This document shows positions 26,153-38,097 of a stretch of DNA of 64,000 bases, piece by piece (position 1 is the first letter of the stretch; every line of letters starts with the position of its first letter). Both the position numbers and the translations under genes were made by a program. The notes under the pieces were generated by a model. That model saw nothing but the letters and a program-made list of their open reading frames with translations, was not told the DNA's origin and made no database searches. This stretch comes from Lineus longissimus. Its lineage: Eukaryota; Nemertea; Pilidiophora; Heteronemertea; Lineidae. The stretch spans positions 8,744,349 through 8,808,348 of the forward strand of contig NC_088318.1 in NCBI RefSeq assembly GCF_910592395.1, given 5' to 3'.

Positions 26153-26292
26153 TTAATTTAGTTTTCACCGCCAGTTGGCGCTGCAGGCACATTGACTGAA
26201 TTTTGGCGATTTCAAGTTTGGCGGTGGCTCAACTTTTTTGAAAGCAGTGCCGCTGATTGGCCGATCGATAGAAGAGATGCCACCATTTAAAA

Positions 26293-26319
26293 ATGGCGGT
26301 AGTCGCTGCTTCAATGAAG
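26293..26319 (+). other. Short ATG-initiated exon-like segment in D1
   Basis: Reads MAVVAASMK and then a consensus donor GTGAGT. The identical 27-nt exon and donor occur in D2 at 48127-48153, preceded in both by 'gccaccatttaaaaatgg'. Downstream acceptor-bounded partner: 28214 in D1. Whether it is transcribed cannot be judged here. Confidence 0.4.
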
Positions 26320-28213
26320 GTGAGTGAAATTTCTCATGTTCAATCCGTTGATACTCTTTTAATCAACATGACCATATACCTGAAATTTGTTTAGCTACTG
26401 AAAAGAGTCTATATAATTCAGATTTATCAATAGTTTTTTATAATATTGCGGAAATTTTGTGCACAAATTAGCGAAAGTTGGTGCTCGTCTCATGTCATTT
26501 TAGAGTGAGAAATTTGTTTCCGTCAATCTCTACCTGTGAAGATCTGATAAACACTCTGGTGGCGGTTGCACTAAATAACGACTGGTAGGGCCCGGAGTCT
26601 GGCGACTGGTAGGGCCCGGAGTCTGTATATATATGTTGTTTAGATGCATTTTTAAAAGTTCTGTAACTTTGGTCTCATTAGGGAGTTTTTTTTTGTTATT
26701 CATGCGCGGCCAACCCCTAACCGTAGTTCCTAAAATCATTGATTTCTCGGTCCTTACAGTATGTCAGCGTTGATTCAGCAGTTGTTTTGGCAAAGACATG
26801 TTTTTTTGGAGTTTCTGAAACCTATAGCGCTACTCAATAGGCGACTAACAAGAAACTACGCATTTATACTGTTGTTGCCGACGTATGTGTACACTGAACT
26901 TGGGATGTGCGTCGGCCCCGTGTTAAAATGCCGTCCAGTGCCAGTTGGTGCGTTTTTCGCTGATTTGTGCAAAATTCAACAAATCTCAAAAGTTCAATGG
27001 TTGACCCTCGATTTTTTTTTGATTTTTGTGTAGCGTAAGCAACTGTCTTTCATGGGAGAATGGTCTCTGTAAGAATTATTCGGGAAGAAATGTATAATAT
27101 TTGGGGTTTTTCGTGATTGTCCGGCCCAATTGGCAATATTGCCATTTGGGATGGTGAACATAGCTAGGAGCAAATGCGACGCTTATGATTTATTTAAAGA
27201 AATAAAATGCCCGATTTAACATCCTGCAGAATCAGGGGAATCGGGCGTTTCCAGTGATATACGACACAAATGGGTTGTTCTCATGCATTCACTTTGGAAA
27301 CGCATCTTAAAATAGATGTTACGCCCTGTTAATGGGGCACGTCATCATCGCGTACATTTGGGAAAAACTCCCTAACGAGACCTTTGATGACCAAGCTTGC
27401 ACCCAAAGTTGGTAAAATTGATGCTTGTTTATGGACTGCGCTAGCGACCGGAGAATTCGCCGTCGGCCATTTTGGCTATGGTCCCTGAGTTGTTGTGGTT
27501 GGCAATTTTGCAACAAATCTCCCCATTTATGTTTATTTTCTCCAAGTCTGGTCATTGGCCGTGACAACAATTATTTTGAAAGTCACATTATGACATCATA
27601 GTATGAATTCCACTGCAGTTTCGTTACGCAGCAATGTTCATGTTTTTGGATTGCAACCCTGTACTGTCTGTACACTGCGCTGTGCATTGCTGTGCTGTAG
27701 GCTGTAAAAAAGACAAAAACGATAGCCTAGCCCTATAGGATAGGCTTAGAGTAGAACTCAACAGGCCCTCATGATTCATTTGATGGACACCTTATTTGAA
27801 AGTACCTCATCATTAAGTCCACTAGATCCTGTTCTGTCACATGTCGTAGACGATAGCAATTTTGAAAATGTAGTACACCACTCGCTCATCTTTAAGCCCA
27901 GCTCTCGGCTCACATCATGTGGGCACGGTTGGCTGTTGAGTGTTATGGTTCAGTCTGTGAGAATAATTTAAAGAGGTTACACTTTTATTTTGAATTGGAA
28001 AACAGCCCACAGGACTGACTTTCCACTGAGCAATAAGTGTGCCCTTCGAAGGTTTTAAGTCTCTTTCTTGATTTGCTTCCATAGATGCCTTGTTCAGGAT
28101 ATCATCTGACAAATGCCTGATCAAGCACAGACTGTATCCGGTGGTGTACATTTCCCCATCTATGTCACCCATTTTTATTCAGTCAGTGTTAATTTCTCTT
28201 CTCTTTTTTACAG

Positions 28214-28432
28214 ATTAATTGTTGTTGGTTATTGCAAGAGGAGTTGTTGGCACATTTCGAGTCCAGGAAAGCACTTGCTGTTCCCACATTCAGAGTAAGG
28301 TGTGCTTACTCGTTTTACTGCTTTCCATTCCCGGAGAGCGTTATCAAATATCTGCCGCAAGGCAACAAATATCTGCCGCAAGGCGCTTCAAATATCTGCC
28401 GAAAGGCATCAAATATCTGCCGCACCAATAAA
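28214..28432 (+). other. Exon-like segment, 18-19-bp tandem repeats and poly(A) signal in D1
   Basis: Acceptor TTTTTTACAG, then an 81-nt open segment (reading INCCWLLQEELLAHFESRKA...) to a GTAAGG donor-like site at 28295. Four near-copies of AAATATCTGCCGCAAGGC follow (28340-28425), then AATAAA at 28427-28432. D2 has all of these parts in the same order, with the same 81-nt length and an open frame. Confidence 0.45.
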
Positions 28433-29083
28433 ATTCATTTTGTTAACCAACTCTTTATCTTCTTTTCTTCACATACAAAAAAGACCATCCCAAACATTTA
28501 GCTGCATCCACTTCATCAATGTCCAGACAACAGTCGGTTCATTTGACCATTGTAAAGCACCAGACCCCACCTCACAAAATACACTGTAATAATTATGTAC
28601 CTTATTTCCATGTGCATGTTATTAGTTCCACCTACGCTGCATGAAGACAAGTACTCCACTCTTTTGACGTCACCACACAACTCCTTGATGTCATCACACA
28701 CCCCACTACTGCAACGGCAATAGAAATGACTTTACGTCATAATAGCAGGGTGACGTCAACTCAGTACTTCAGCATGCACTGATAGAGCAAGAAGGTCTTT
28801 CGCACCAGCACTTCTGCATGCTAGACGTTACAGCTTCACGTTGCCTCATAATAACAGGGTACCAACACATTCTTGGCCCTTGCCTTCATCTATCCATTTC
28901 AGCTGAGCGCCATAACTCTTGTTATCTTTGTGAGTGGTTTTTATCCACTTCTCAAATTAAATAAAGTTCCAGTATCTTCCCGGGCTTCTGGTCACGTGAC
29001 CCAAGAAAGAAAAAGTTCATCCTGCTGCGTAGCTGTGGTATATATATATATAGAATTATTGTGTATTATCAGATTATATTAGG

Positions 29084-30290
29084 ATGGTTTTCTTCCAGTC
29101 CTTATTATCTTTGTTTCTTTTTTCTCTGGGGTTTCCGCCGTGCCTCCTGGCTCTCCTTCCCTTCCAGATTGGTGATGGCCGGGTGTCCGGTGTGATGGGG
29201 ATTCATAGTCCCCACCCTGTGCCTTCCCCGGGTCAGGGTACTGACAAGTCAGTCCCTGTTGTTTCTGGCAGTTCTGCCCCCGGGGTGACTTCTCCTTCTC
29301 CCGGTACTTCCTGGAAGAAGTCTGTGCGAGAGGGCCTAGAAAGCCTGGTCGTGGGAAGTCTACGTCTCCCCCCTCCCTTTCTTCTGCCGGGACCCCCGCT
29401 CTTCAGCGGCGAGGTCCCCGGGGCTCTGGAGAGGTTTTGCCCTCACCCGACCCCGTCCCCCAGGCTGGGAGCCCCCCTTCGGGGATATGCCCCCTGGGGA
29501 GGTCTTGTCGTTGAGCATCGGTGCCCCTGTCTCAGGGATGCTCCGCGAGACTTCGTCCGACCCCCCTTCTTCGGCAGGCAGTACTCCAGTGGGGACTCTT
29601 GACGTTTTATGTCCCGATCCCTCGGGCGGCGCGGATCAGGGTTTGGCGTACTAGCAGGCATTTTTTGACCAGCTCCAACGTTGAGACCCCTGGATCCGCT
29701 CCTGGCCTTTTTAGGCTGGTGAGCAGCGCCTCCCCAGGTATTGAGACGTCTGTCCTTACAGATGTGCTCCCCCGTCCCCCTCCGGGGCTTTCAATGGGGT
29801 TGCGACCGCTCACATCCTTGGGCACATCCTAGTGTTGTTGTACGCCGATCTGTCCCTCTGTGCCCTATCCAGGTCATTGGCAGCCGACGTGTCAGAAGAC
29901 TACCGCATTCTTGCCCTGTCCCTCCAACAGTCTCTGCAGCATGCCAGTGATCTGGCCGCGAAGCAGGCTGCTAACGCGGTGCTTAAGCGCCTGGACCTGC
30001 TTATTGAGGGGTTAAGCATGGTCCGTGCCCGGTTTTTGCAGAGGACCTATTCCACGACTCCATCCCGGACACCTCAGGTGCCCAGATGCAGTCGGACCGC
30101 CTTACGGAGACTACTTCTGCTCCTAAGGCCGTCCCCCCCGCCCGTGGTCCTCTTCTTAGTCCGCGGGCAGGTGTCGTCAGGCGGAGAATTGACGCCCCCG
30201 AGGCTCCTTGGTCCCTCCTGGGGCCTCATTCTCGCGGGGCTCGTCTTCCTTTCGTGCCCCAGGGCAGGCAGAAACTGAGGCTCCCAAAGG
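29084..30290 (+). pseudogene. DIRS gag-like region
   Basis: GC-rich, proline/serine-rich open frames precede RT. The segment around 29870-30030 reads SEDYRILALSLQQSLQHASD and AAKQAANAVLKRLDLLIEGL, a helical stretch like that in DIRS gag proteins. The frame changes several times (29084-29602, 29521-29832 and 29832-30278 overlap in different frames). An intact gag is therefore not present. Confidence 0.6.
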
Positions 30291-32370
30291 ACACTCCCAA
30301 GGTGAGAGGGGTCACGGGGGCAAGTACAAGTGACTTTTTAGTCGGTCCTCCTGCACCTACAGGTGGCGCCCCCACGGATATCGCCGTGGGGGGCAGGTTG
30401 CGCCATTTCGCGGCCTTTTGGGATCAGTGGTGTCAAAAGGACTCCCCCGTACCGGATATGTTCCGCCACGGTGTCCGCTTGGACTTTCCTCATCCCCCCC
30501 CCCCCCCCCCGACGGCGACAATCCCCACCCTGGTCATCCCCCCCCTAGCCCTGCGCACAGAGGTTCTCTCCCTCCTCCAGAAGGAGGCTATGAGAGTGGT
30601 GGACAATCATTCCTCCCCAGGCTTTTACAGCCACATCTTCTTGGTCCCAAAGAGGTCGGGGAAGTGGAGACTGGTCATTGATCTGCCCAGCTTGAACCGG
30701 TTTCTTCGGGTGCCCAGCTTCAAGATGGAGACAACCAGATTGATAGTAGCTGCGGTGCAGCCCAACGATTGGGCAATCTCGCTGGATCTTCAGGATGCGT
30801 ATTTTCACGTTCCTATCCATCCAGATTTTCAACCCTTCCTTCGGTTTTACTTTGAGGGAAAGGTCTATCAGTTCCAGGCCCTTCCTTTCGCCCTGGCTTC
30901 CGCGCCGCTTATTTTCACTGCAGTCGTCAAGACGTTAGCCGCGCCATTTCATGCCATGGACTTCAAGCTCCATTGCTATCTCGACGACTGGCTGCTTCGT
31001 TATCAGGCTCATTGCTGTCTAGGAAAGCAGGCAGAGTTCCTGCTTCAGACAACCAGGCGAGCGGGATGGCTCTTAAATTTAGACAAGTCCGAGCTGGATC
31101 CATCTCAGGACTATGTCTTCGTGGGTGTGCGCTTTCGCACACAAGAGGGCCTCATGTCCCCCCGCCGGACGGATTTTCAAGATCCAATCCCTGGTCAGGG
31201 TATTTCGCCGTCAAGACAGCATCTCAGCTCGACAGTTTTTGTCCCTGCTGGGCCTGCTCAATTCAGCGGCGGACCAGGACCCTCTCGGCCGCCTGTACAT
31301 GCGCCCCCTCCAGCTTCTCCTCCTCTCGAGTTGGTGTCCCTTTTCGGACCCTCTCGATCGTCAAATTTCGATCCCGAATTCTCTCCTTGAGGAGGTCTGG
31401 AGGTTCTGGGGGTCCGAGACGGAGCCCCTCCGCGGAGTGCAGTTCAGTCCTCTGTCCCTTCAGATGTCCCTGTTCACGGACGCCTCCCTCTATGGCTGGG
31501 GCGCCCATCTGAACGAAGGGGACCTGACCACCAAGGTCACGTGGTCAGCGGAGGATTCACGCCTCTCGATCAATATTCTCAAATGCAGGCTGTCATCCTG
31601 GCGGAGAGGGCCTTCACGTCTCGGTTAAGGGGTCACAGGGTTTGTCTCTTCTCCGACAATTCGCCAGTGGTCGCTTATATCCGGAGACAAGGGGGGACGA
31701 GGTCAGACACTTTGTGTCGCCTCACTTGGGAGCTGCTGCAGCTTTGTCGCCGCTTGGAGATTCAGCTCCTTCCCTGTCACATCCCAGGCAAGAGGAACAT
31801 CTTTGCCGACGCCCTTTCCAGGGCGGACCGTCTGGTCCAGACGGAATGGACCCTTCACCGCGAAGTGGTCTCCCGCCTGGCAGGGATGTGGGACGCCCCA
31901 GTTGTGGACTTGTTCGCGACTCGGCTAAACAAGAGATTTGCCCTGTATTATTCGCCTCTTCCCGACAAGGAGGCCTTGCGAGTGGACAGCCTGTCGGCCT
32001 CCTGGGACGGCCTGAATGCTTATGCATTCCCGCCAACCCCTCTGTTGCTTCCGGTATCAAACAAAGTGGCCAGTTCTCGGGTCAGAGTTTGTCTGATAGC
32101 CCCGTGCTGGCCGAACCAGGCTTGTTTCCCGGTCCTGCTGGAGCTCCGGACGGACACCCCCGCTGTCTACCGGAGTGGGACCATCTGTTTTATCACCCGA
32201 TCGGCCGGGTCTATCATCAAGACCCTTCTTTCTACAGGCTTCACGCCTGGATACTATCAGGTGTTTCCTCCGAGAGAAAGGCTTTACGGAAGATGTTATC
32301 CGTTAAGTTGCTCAGCCTCAGAGACAGTCTACCCTTGCTTCATACGACAGCAAGTAGGATGTCTTTAGAG
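30291..32370 (+). pseudogene. DIRS pol: reverse transcriptase, RNase H, methyltransferase-like domain
   Basis: RT (about 30540-31170) has LVIDLPSLNRFL, SLDLQDAYFHVPIHP, LPFALASAP and the catalytic YLDDWLL. A frameshift near 31175 moves the reading to SSWCPF...TDASLYGWGAHL (RNase H, first Asp). Another near 31570 restores the frame for RLRGHRVCLFSDNSPVVAYI and IPGKRNIFADALSR. The segment from about 31880 (VVDLFATRLNKRF, AYAFPPTPLLLP, LIAPCWPNQACFP) is the methyltransferase-like domain usual between RNase H and recombinase in DIRS. An 18-base C run interrupts the start of RT at about 30494-30511. Confidence 0.88.
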
Positions 32371-32474
32371 ACTGGTGTAGGGAGAATGGAGTTTTTCCGG
32401 TCGCTCCCTCTCTTCCCAACTTCCTCAACTTCTTGAATTTCTTATTCTCAGTCCGGAAGTTTTCGGTTTAGGGG

Positions 32475-33303
32475 TTGATGGGCTCTGCCATTTCGATCAC
32501 TTTAAAGTTGACCGATTCCTGGCATCCGTCTTGGGATGACGCTGTCTCATCTTTGCTTCGCCATATGTCTCTGGAGCGCCCTCGTTCCATTCAGCGTACC
32601 CCCAAATGGGATATCTCAGCGGTGCTTAGGGCTCTCATGAAGTTTCCGTTTGAGCCTATGCACCAGGAAGATTTTTAACATTTGACTTTTAAGACCGTTT
32701 TTCTCGTGGCTTTGGCCACGGCACAGAGACGGTCCGAGCTCCATGCCTTAGCCTTTGATAGATTGGCTTTTAATGAGAGGGGCGCGGTCCTAGAATTTGT
32801 CCCAGGTTTTCTTCCTAAGAACCAGGCGCCGCACACCTTCAGGCGCCCGGTTTTCATTCCCTCCTTGTCCGCTACGGTCTCTAGGGATCTCCCGGACAGA
32901 ACTCTGCCCGGTTAGGGCATTGAAATTCTATGTTGATAAGACCAAAGAACCTGCCGTTCGCCTTGGCAGAAAGCGCCTCTTTGTGTCTTATCGAGAGGGG
33001 TTTACTAGGGAGATTGCCGCTGCTACGGTCGCTAGATGGTTAGTGGCCACCATCCAGCTGGCCTATTATATAACTCTCGTTTCTCCAGCGCTTCGCCGCC
33101 CGGGCGCCATAACGGCCCACGAGATTCGTGTCATCTCTACTTCTTGGGCCGAGTATAAGGGAGTGGCGCTAAGCGAGGTTTTAGATGCGGCTACGTGGAG
33201 TTCCCACTCCACCTTCTCCCAGTTTTATATGCGCGATTGTTCCACGTTAACAGACGGTATGCTGTCTCTCGGTCCAATTGTCGCAGCTCAGCACGTGGTC
33301 TAG
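32475..33303 (+). pseudogene. DIRS tyrosine recombinase
   Basis: Phage-integrase-type recombinase that DIRS elements use instead of a DDE integrase. Visible are SAISITLKLTDSW...RHMSLERPRSI, then ALATAQRRSELHAL (first catalytic Arg), LPGF-KNQ, then AHEIRVISTSWAEYKGV (His and second Arg) and the FSQFYMRD segment with the nucleophilic Tyr. A stop at about 32678 and a frameshift near 32905 break the frame. It ends at the TAG at 33301-33303. Confidence 0.88.
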
Positions 33304-34150
33304 GAGTTTCCCTGCCTAGTCCACTCATTGATTTCTCCCTCTCCCGGTGTCTTCCTCCCCCTGAGTCTCAGATGAGCAGGCGGGGGGGGTCATGAATATT
33401 TGTCTGGGCTGTCATGCCCGCACATTCGCCTCGTCCGGTTGTCTTGGGTTAAGCCACCTAAGACTCTCGGGGAGTTATTCCGTGGGTCCCCTTTTTGGGG
33501 TTCCCCCTATTTTAAATCGCAGCATTTCTTGTAATTCCACAGTGTATGAAATGTGCTGAGCGTTTACCATGTGAGGTAATTCCCCCTTTTCTAGGAGTGG
33601 TGTTCCCAGTTTGGCTCACCTTTGTTTTTTCTCAAAGGGTCTTTTGGGGTCTTTTGGCCATTAGCCTGGGTTGCCCCCATGCTTTTTCTTTCTGGGTTCC
33701 CTTGGTCTCACCCGTTGGGTTTTGCTATGCGACTCTGGAGACAGTTCACTTTACTACATGGTAAGTCTCCGTTTACCCACCTTCCAGGGTTGTTGGTATT
33801 CAATGCAAAAATCTGACCTGGGTAGAGTATGAACGACATAAAATTTCCATTTCCTGTGGAAATGTCATTTTATTAGTTCATACCTACCCAGGTCAGACTA
33901 CCCGCCCTGCCTGTCCCCACAGCTAAGGGACTTACTCTGGCGCTCGAGTAATAAGTACTGAGTAATGGCGGCTTTCACGAGGCAGAGGCTGTATTGGAGT
34001 GCCGCCTAGGTGTAGCTACGTGAACTAACTAATCATTTTTCTATTATGAATAGATTAATTTTTCCTCGCGTGTGTCCGATAAGAGTACACATGCAAAAGT
34101 TGACCTGGGTAGGTATGAACTAATAAAATGACATTTCCACAGGAAATGGA
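33304..34150 (+). repeat. DIRS right terminal region with palindrome
   Basis: Holds an 84-bp palindrome (33813-33896; arms CTGACCTGGGTAGAGTATGA and its inverse) and a further copy of one arm at 34101-34150. 33955-34095 is inverted relative to the left terminal region at about 24480-24600. This kind of split or inverted repeat is characteristic of DIRS ends, but the exact outer boundary is not certain. Confidence 0.65.
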
Positions 34151-34372
34151 AAGACTGTTGCACTGGCAAGAAACATGCCGTAGTTACACTCCTTCGGCCG
34201 ATTTACTTTATTTGACCTATGTGATCTTGAAAATTAGGTCTAATCAAAAGCCTGCGGTGATATATTGTGCAATGTTATTATTCTATGTAATAAAGGTTGG
34301 CAATTGTGAAGGCTTCTGTTCACACTCCCAGTTCTTGTCGTTTTTATAGTATAAGCATTTTTTATATTTTAG

Positions 34373-34441
34373 GTCTGCTATAGAGGAAGGAAAGGGTATA
34401 TTTTACAACATCAGGAATTTCGTGAGATTTCAACTGAGCAC
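34373..34441 (+). CDS. ATP2C1: ATP2C1 (SPCA) exon, linker into M5
   Basis: A 69-nt exon, between acceptor TTTATATTTTAG and donor GTATGT. It reads (M)[22 protein letters not shown] plus AC. Its first G completes the Met codon left open at 12342, and its last AC is completed by the G at 56143. The segment links the P domain to transmembrane helix M5 and is strongly conserved in SPCA pumps. It lies 22 kb downstream of the previous exon and 21.7 kb upstream of the next, between the DIRS element and the Kolobok-like nest. No defects. Confidence 0.95.
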
Positions 34442-36527
34442 GTATGTACATTAGAGTCACATTTTTATCCCACCACAAGTTTGGTATAGTTATCTAACCA
34501 AATGACTTTGGGCCCTATCAGATATCCAGTATAGTCATCTAGCAAACATCTGCAATTTCACGTTCTGGACTGTTGGTGCAGAACGAGTCACCTGATGGCC
34601 TTGGACATTCTATGTTGGTCGACACAGTGGGGCAGCCCTTGTTTTCAGTTGGGCCCGTGGTCATGTCTGTGTGTTACGGCCAGCATTCAGGCATTTCACA
34701 GCAGATGTTGATGAAATTAGGGTGGTTGTTTCAATATGTGATGGGGTGTCCGCGTTCAAAAATCAGCGTCGGGGGTGCTTTCGTCTGTCGGCAGTGGCCA
34801 TTTTAACTGCTGAAAATGAATGTAAAAAATTATTAGAAATAAAAAAATCTGTTTTAAAGAACTCATGGAGAAGGTAGTCAGCTTGAATGTGATCAATTTT
34901 CAGGCGAATCAAAGCAAAACTGTTAGAGGAGATTGGTTTTTTGTGGCCCAACTTGCAGATATTTTGTGGGAGAGTTTGCATGGTTTGTGTTCACCAATGC
35001 TGAAAACTCTGTCAAGAGCCAATCAGGGATCAGTACAACGACACACCTCCACATAAGAAGACGTTCCAACGACAAAGGTAACCCCCGCCCCAAATAGACC
35101 AGTTGAATAGCATTGTTGTGGGGTGGCAGATATAGGGTGTAAGAGCGATGCCATGCGATGTTCACGTAAGTGTAGTGGTACAACATTTTGCAGGCAGCTG
35201 CTGACTGAATTTTGGCTGAACACTCCGGGTGTGACGAAGGCAAGTGAATTAGTTTATTTTTGTGGGGTGAATAAAGCACAGGTCGTAAAAACATGTCATG
35301 AGTGCTGAAATTGACCACTTTCAAGGTCGTTTTTCCTCTCATTCGATCACCTCTGTAGAAATGTACTGTACAGCAGGTATAGATACAGGCGCATGGTAAA
35401 AGTACACACAAATGCATATAAACCTGCTAAATTATCATCAAGGGTATTGAATCTATATTCTCAATAATTTCAGTGAATTTCCTTGATCATTAGTACCTTA
35501 TTTGTTTATGTTGGTCTAGTATAACTTGCTAAGCAATGTTAAAATGTTTTTCGGCATTATGTTTTACAGCTGCATTTCAACGTTTTCGGTGACCACATCA
35601 CAGATGACTGAGGAGCTGAGCAATACAATACTTCTTCAACACTTTCTTTTTCACTGTAATACTAAACTCAAATAGATTCAATAAAGGAAACGTTATGTGG
35701 CAGTTGGTTATTATTATCTATCAATCATTCCTCTTGGACTCAGTCCTGAACTTGCATTTTCGGGTTGGTTGTCCCTGATGTAAGGTCAGGACTTTACTGG
35801 TTGGCCTAGGCTAGACCATGTTCAAAGGCCCAAATGCATTTATTTGTTGTCTTAGGTCAGGGTTTTTGATGTAGGTTTTTTGCTGTGATGAGTCAAGAAG
35901 AAAAATGGTGGAGTCCATATTTTGGAAAAACTCTGGTGTGTAGTTAAAGTTTCTGCGGCGTGGACCACAGTATTTGGTACATATATTCTTGCACAGAATA
36001 AATAAATATGCAAAATCATTATTTTTGAATCTTTGGAAATATGCATTTCTCACTACCCTATCAATCACAGTCATACATGGCAGGCCTCATCTTAATCTAC
36101 TTGCAAACAACGATACATTGTCTTGATATCAAAACAGAACACCAAAACAAACATCTACACCGATACCAGTTCGGTCCCGTCGCTAACAATCTACTAAGTG
36201 CTAGCTAGTTTTCAGTTTAGTTCGATCATTTGTTGGAAGATGGCGCGGCAATCGCTACAGCACGTGGTCCTGATTTCAACACCTCTGGCGACCCTCTTCA
36301 TACTAAATGTTTTAACATTTAACTACGCCCCATTACCGGATTCTTTTTAAACAGGTACCGCTGGTATAAAAGGTGGAGGCGGGCACCAGGTTGGCAAATG
36401 GCTGGGTGGCAAATTTGAATTCAGAGCTCCTGTACATTTTCACATTTTCTTTCAATTTTCTCAGGATTTGTGGCAGATTGTGACTCAGAAATGTGATGAT
36501 GATGATTATGAATATCACATGAGGAAA
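34442..36527. other. ATP2C1 intron, no recognised feature
   Basis: AT-rich unique-looking sequence. Open frames are short and on both strands, without motifs. I see no terminal repeats or transposase remnants here. Confidence 0.5.
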
Positions 36528-36685
36528 CCAGCCCTGTAAAAATTATCTCCTAACCATCCCCCACCAACTATTGGAAAATGCCTTAGATGCCAGGGGATGG
36601 ATATTTGATGAGGGGAGAGTTTCTGAGGAACAGTTTATTGACTTTAGCTCTCAGCTTCTCTGAGCCAGGTAACCTCCTTGGAAGG
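36527..36685 (+). repeat. Repeat arm, inverted copy at 55383-55541
   Basis: GGAAACCAGCCCTGTAAAAA to GAGCCAGGTAACCTCC, about 155 bp. It is about 95% identical by eye to the reverse complement of 55383-55541, and a fragment also occurs at 55138. The two full copies face each other across the Kolobok-like nest. No matching TSD at the outer ends. Confidence 0.7.
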
Positions 36686-37129
36686 TTATTTCAACCTGTG
36701 TTTGAAATAGTGGAATTTGATGGAAAATTGTCTTCTAAATGACCCAACTGAAGAATCTTATGCATATTTGCAGTGCATAAGTAATGCAAATACGCATAAA
36801 TTATACAAATTCATGAGTAATACACTGTTAGTAAACAAAGTGCGCATGCACATGTCATGCTCAATCTGAAATGGAATCAAAGCTCCATGCTTTGCTTATT
36901 TAGAGGGCCTACCTCCCAAGCTGTCAGGTCCCTGAAGTCAGTAGTCCTATGACAGTCCCAGTCCCAGTCTAATGTGTATAATCCATTAAAATAAATCCAA
37001 TAGAATGAAAATAAAATCCATCTGAAATTGACAGTCAAAAGTCATAATCCATACACGATTGAAAATAAGTCCAAATGATATTGTGATATTCCTTGCAACC
37101 AGTGAAATAGTAACTTATGATATCTAAAT

Positions 37130-37839
37130 CTAGTTCCACATATGTCCCATGTATGGCTTTCCATGAGGGTTAGGGTAAAGACCCCTGACCAGGGTGAGAA
37201 CACAGTCAGGAATGACCTCCCTGTCACCTCTTTGCCTTGAAATCCAAACAACCTGGTCTTGATTCCTTTCTTGCAACATCCTATGTTTTTTCTGAATGTA
37301 TCTGTAATCATTCCATGCATCACGATCCTTCATCAATTTCCAATATTTTTTGTACAAGTCCTTCCTAATTGTATTGTTTCCTTTCCTGGGAGGCTGTCCT
37401 GCCCCCAGCCACCCTGGCCTCTTGGTTGCAACACATGGTTGGCAATAACATAAATTACATTCCTCTCTCTGTGGATCACGAGGCACACGAATCTGCTGCC
37501 TTTCTTCTACAACAGGCACAGCTGGAACTGGGTTAATGTTAACCCCTCCACCCTCTGCAGTGTCTACTGGTAATGCTACCCCTCCACCCTCTACAGTGTC
37601 TACTGGTAATGCTACATTGTCATCAATAATTCCAACAGGTTCAGCAGCAACCACTCTATCAACTGTGTCTGCTTCAACTGAGTCTGAATCACACTGTATT
37701 CCAACATCATGATGCATAACATCAAGTTCTTCAATATCCAAATTATTAAAATGAATTATTCCCCATATCAACTCTTTTTGTTCAGCTGTAACCTGGAGTT
37801 GCAATATCTCCTTCCTTTCCATTGATGATAAAACTTGGT
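37130..37839 (-). CDS. Terminal exon of Kolobok-like transposase gene 2
   Basis: Starts after acceptor CTGTGTTAG. The AC at its 5' end joins the G left by the upstream exon to make Asp (DQVLSSMERKE). It has an acidic middle with a duplicated segment VALPVDT(V/A)EGGG, then RDPQREECNLCYCQPCVATK (Cys cluster), a basic patch (RPGWLGAGQPPRKGNN) and the end RGLYPNPHGKPYMGHMWN. Fully open. Function is that of the transposase C-terminal domain, probably Zn-binding (inferred from the cysteines). Confidence 0.75.
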
Positions 37840-37934
37840 CTAACACAGCCCAAATAAAACTAAGAAATTCACCTCATGAACTAGGTCTTACCAACATGGG
37901 GGGTGATATGTTGGTCTGTCATCTATGAAGAAAC

Positions 37935-38097
37935 TGTTTCAGGATGGGGTAATATATTCTTTAAAACCACGGATTTATGCAACATCAATTTAATATTAAT
38001 CATGAAATACTGGAAGCTATCTTAGAAGCCCTGAACGTTGTTGTAGTTGTTTCCATGCCCAATTCCGGGCTAGCCTAAACAAGCTGATTATGAGACA
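37935..38097 (-). repeat. Gypsy 3' LTR
   Basis: 163 bp, TG...CA. Four differences from the 5' LTR at 42608-42770. Adjacent on the internal side to the polypurine tract. Confidence 0.95.

Larger units (their letters stand above)
24746..28923 (+). mobile_element. Gene-like nonautonomous element D, copy 1
   Basis: Starts TTTTTTAGCTCAGCTGACAA and then AGTCAGCGGAGCTAG, a strong hairpin, and ends TTCAGCTGAGCGCCATAACT followed by CTTGTT. It matches D2 (47653-51157) along its length apart from a TTAA-flanked MITE (25092-26152) and small indels. It carries a short ATG exon with a GTGAGT donor (26293-26319), an 81-nt exon-like segment (28214-28294), tandem 'aaatatctgccgc' repeats and AATAAA (28427). 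A (CCAT)n run at about 24816-24848 is expanded relative to D2. It lies inside the DIRS element, upstream of its coding region. No TSD seen. Confidence 0.7.
24450..34150 (+). mobile_element. DIRS-group tyrosine-recombinase retrotransposon, split by element D1
   Basis: Coding domains run in DIRS order on the + strand: gag-like region, reverse transcriptase, RNase H, methyltransferase-like domain, tyrosine recombinase (29500-33303). About 24480-24600 is the inverted counterpart of about 33955-34095: the same words such as 'cgaggcagaggctgtattgg' and 'agagtacacatgcaaaag' appear in opposite orientation. These act as the inverted terminal repeats. Without D1 (24746-28923) the length is about 5.5 kb, normal for DIRS. 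A GACCTGGGTAG motif recurs at the right end, including an 84-bp palindrome at 33813-33896. Multiple frameshifts show the copy is dead. Confidence 0.85.

Noticed and set aside
28340-28428. CRISPR-like array of AAATATCTGCCGC repeats
   Set aside because: Only four 18-19-bp units with almost no spacer, in a eukaryotic mobile element. It is a minisatellite.
29443-30548. Extra proteins in the GC-rich DIRS segment on both strands
   Set aside because: GC-rich sequence gives long shadow frames. Only the DIRS gag/pol frames have family motifs.
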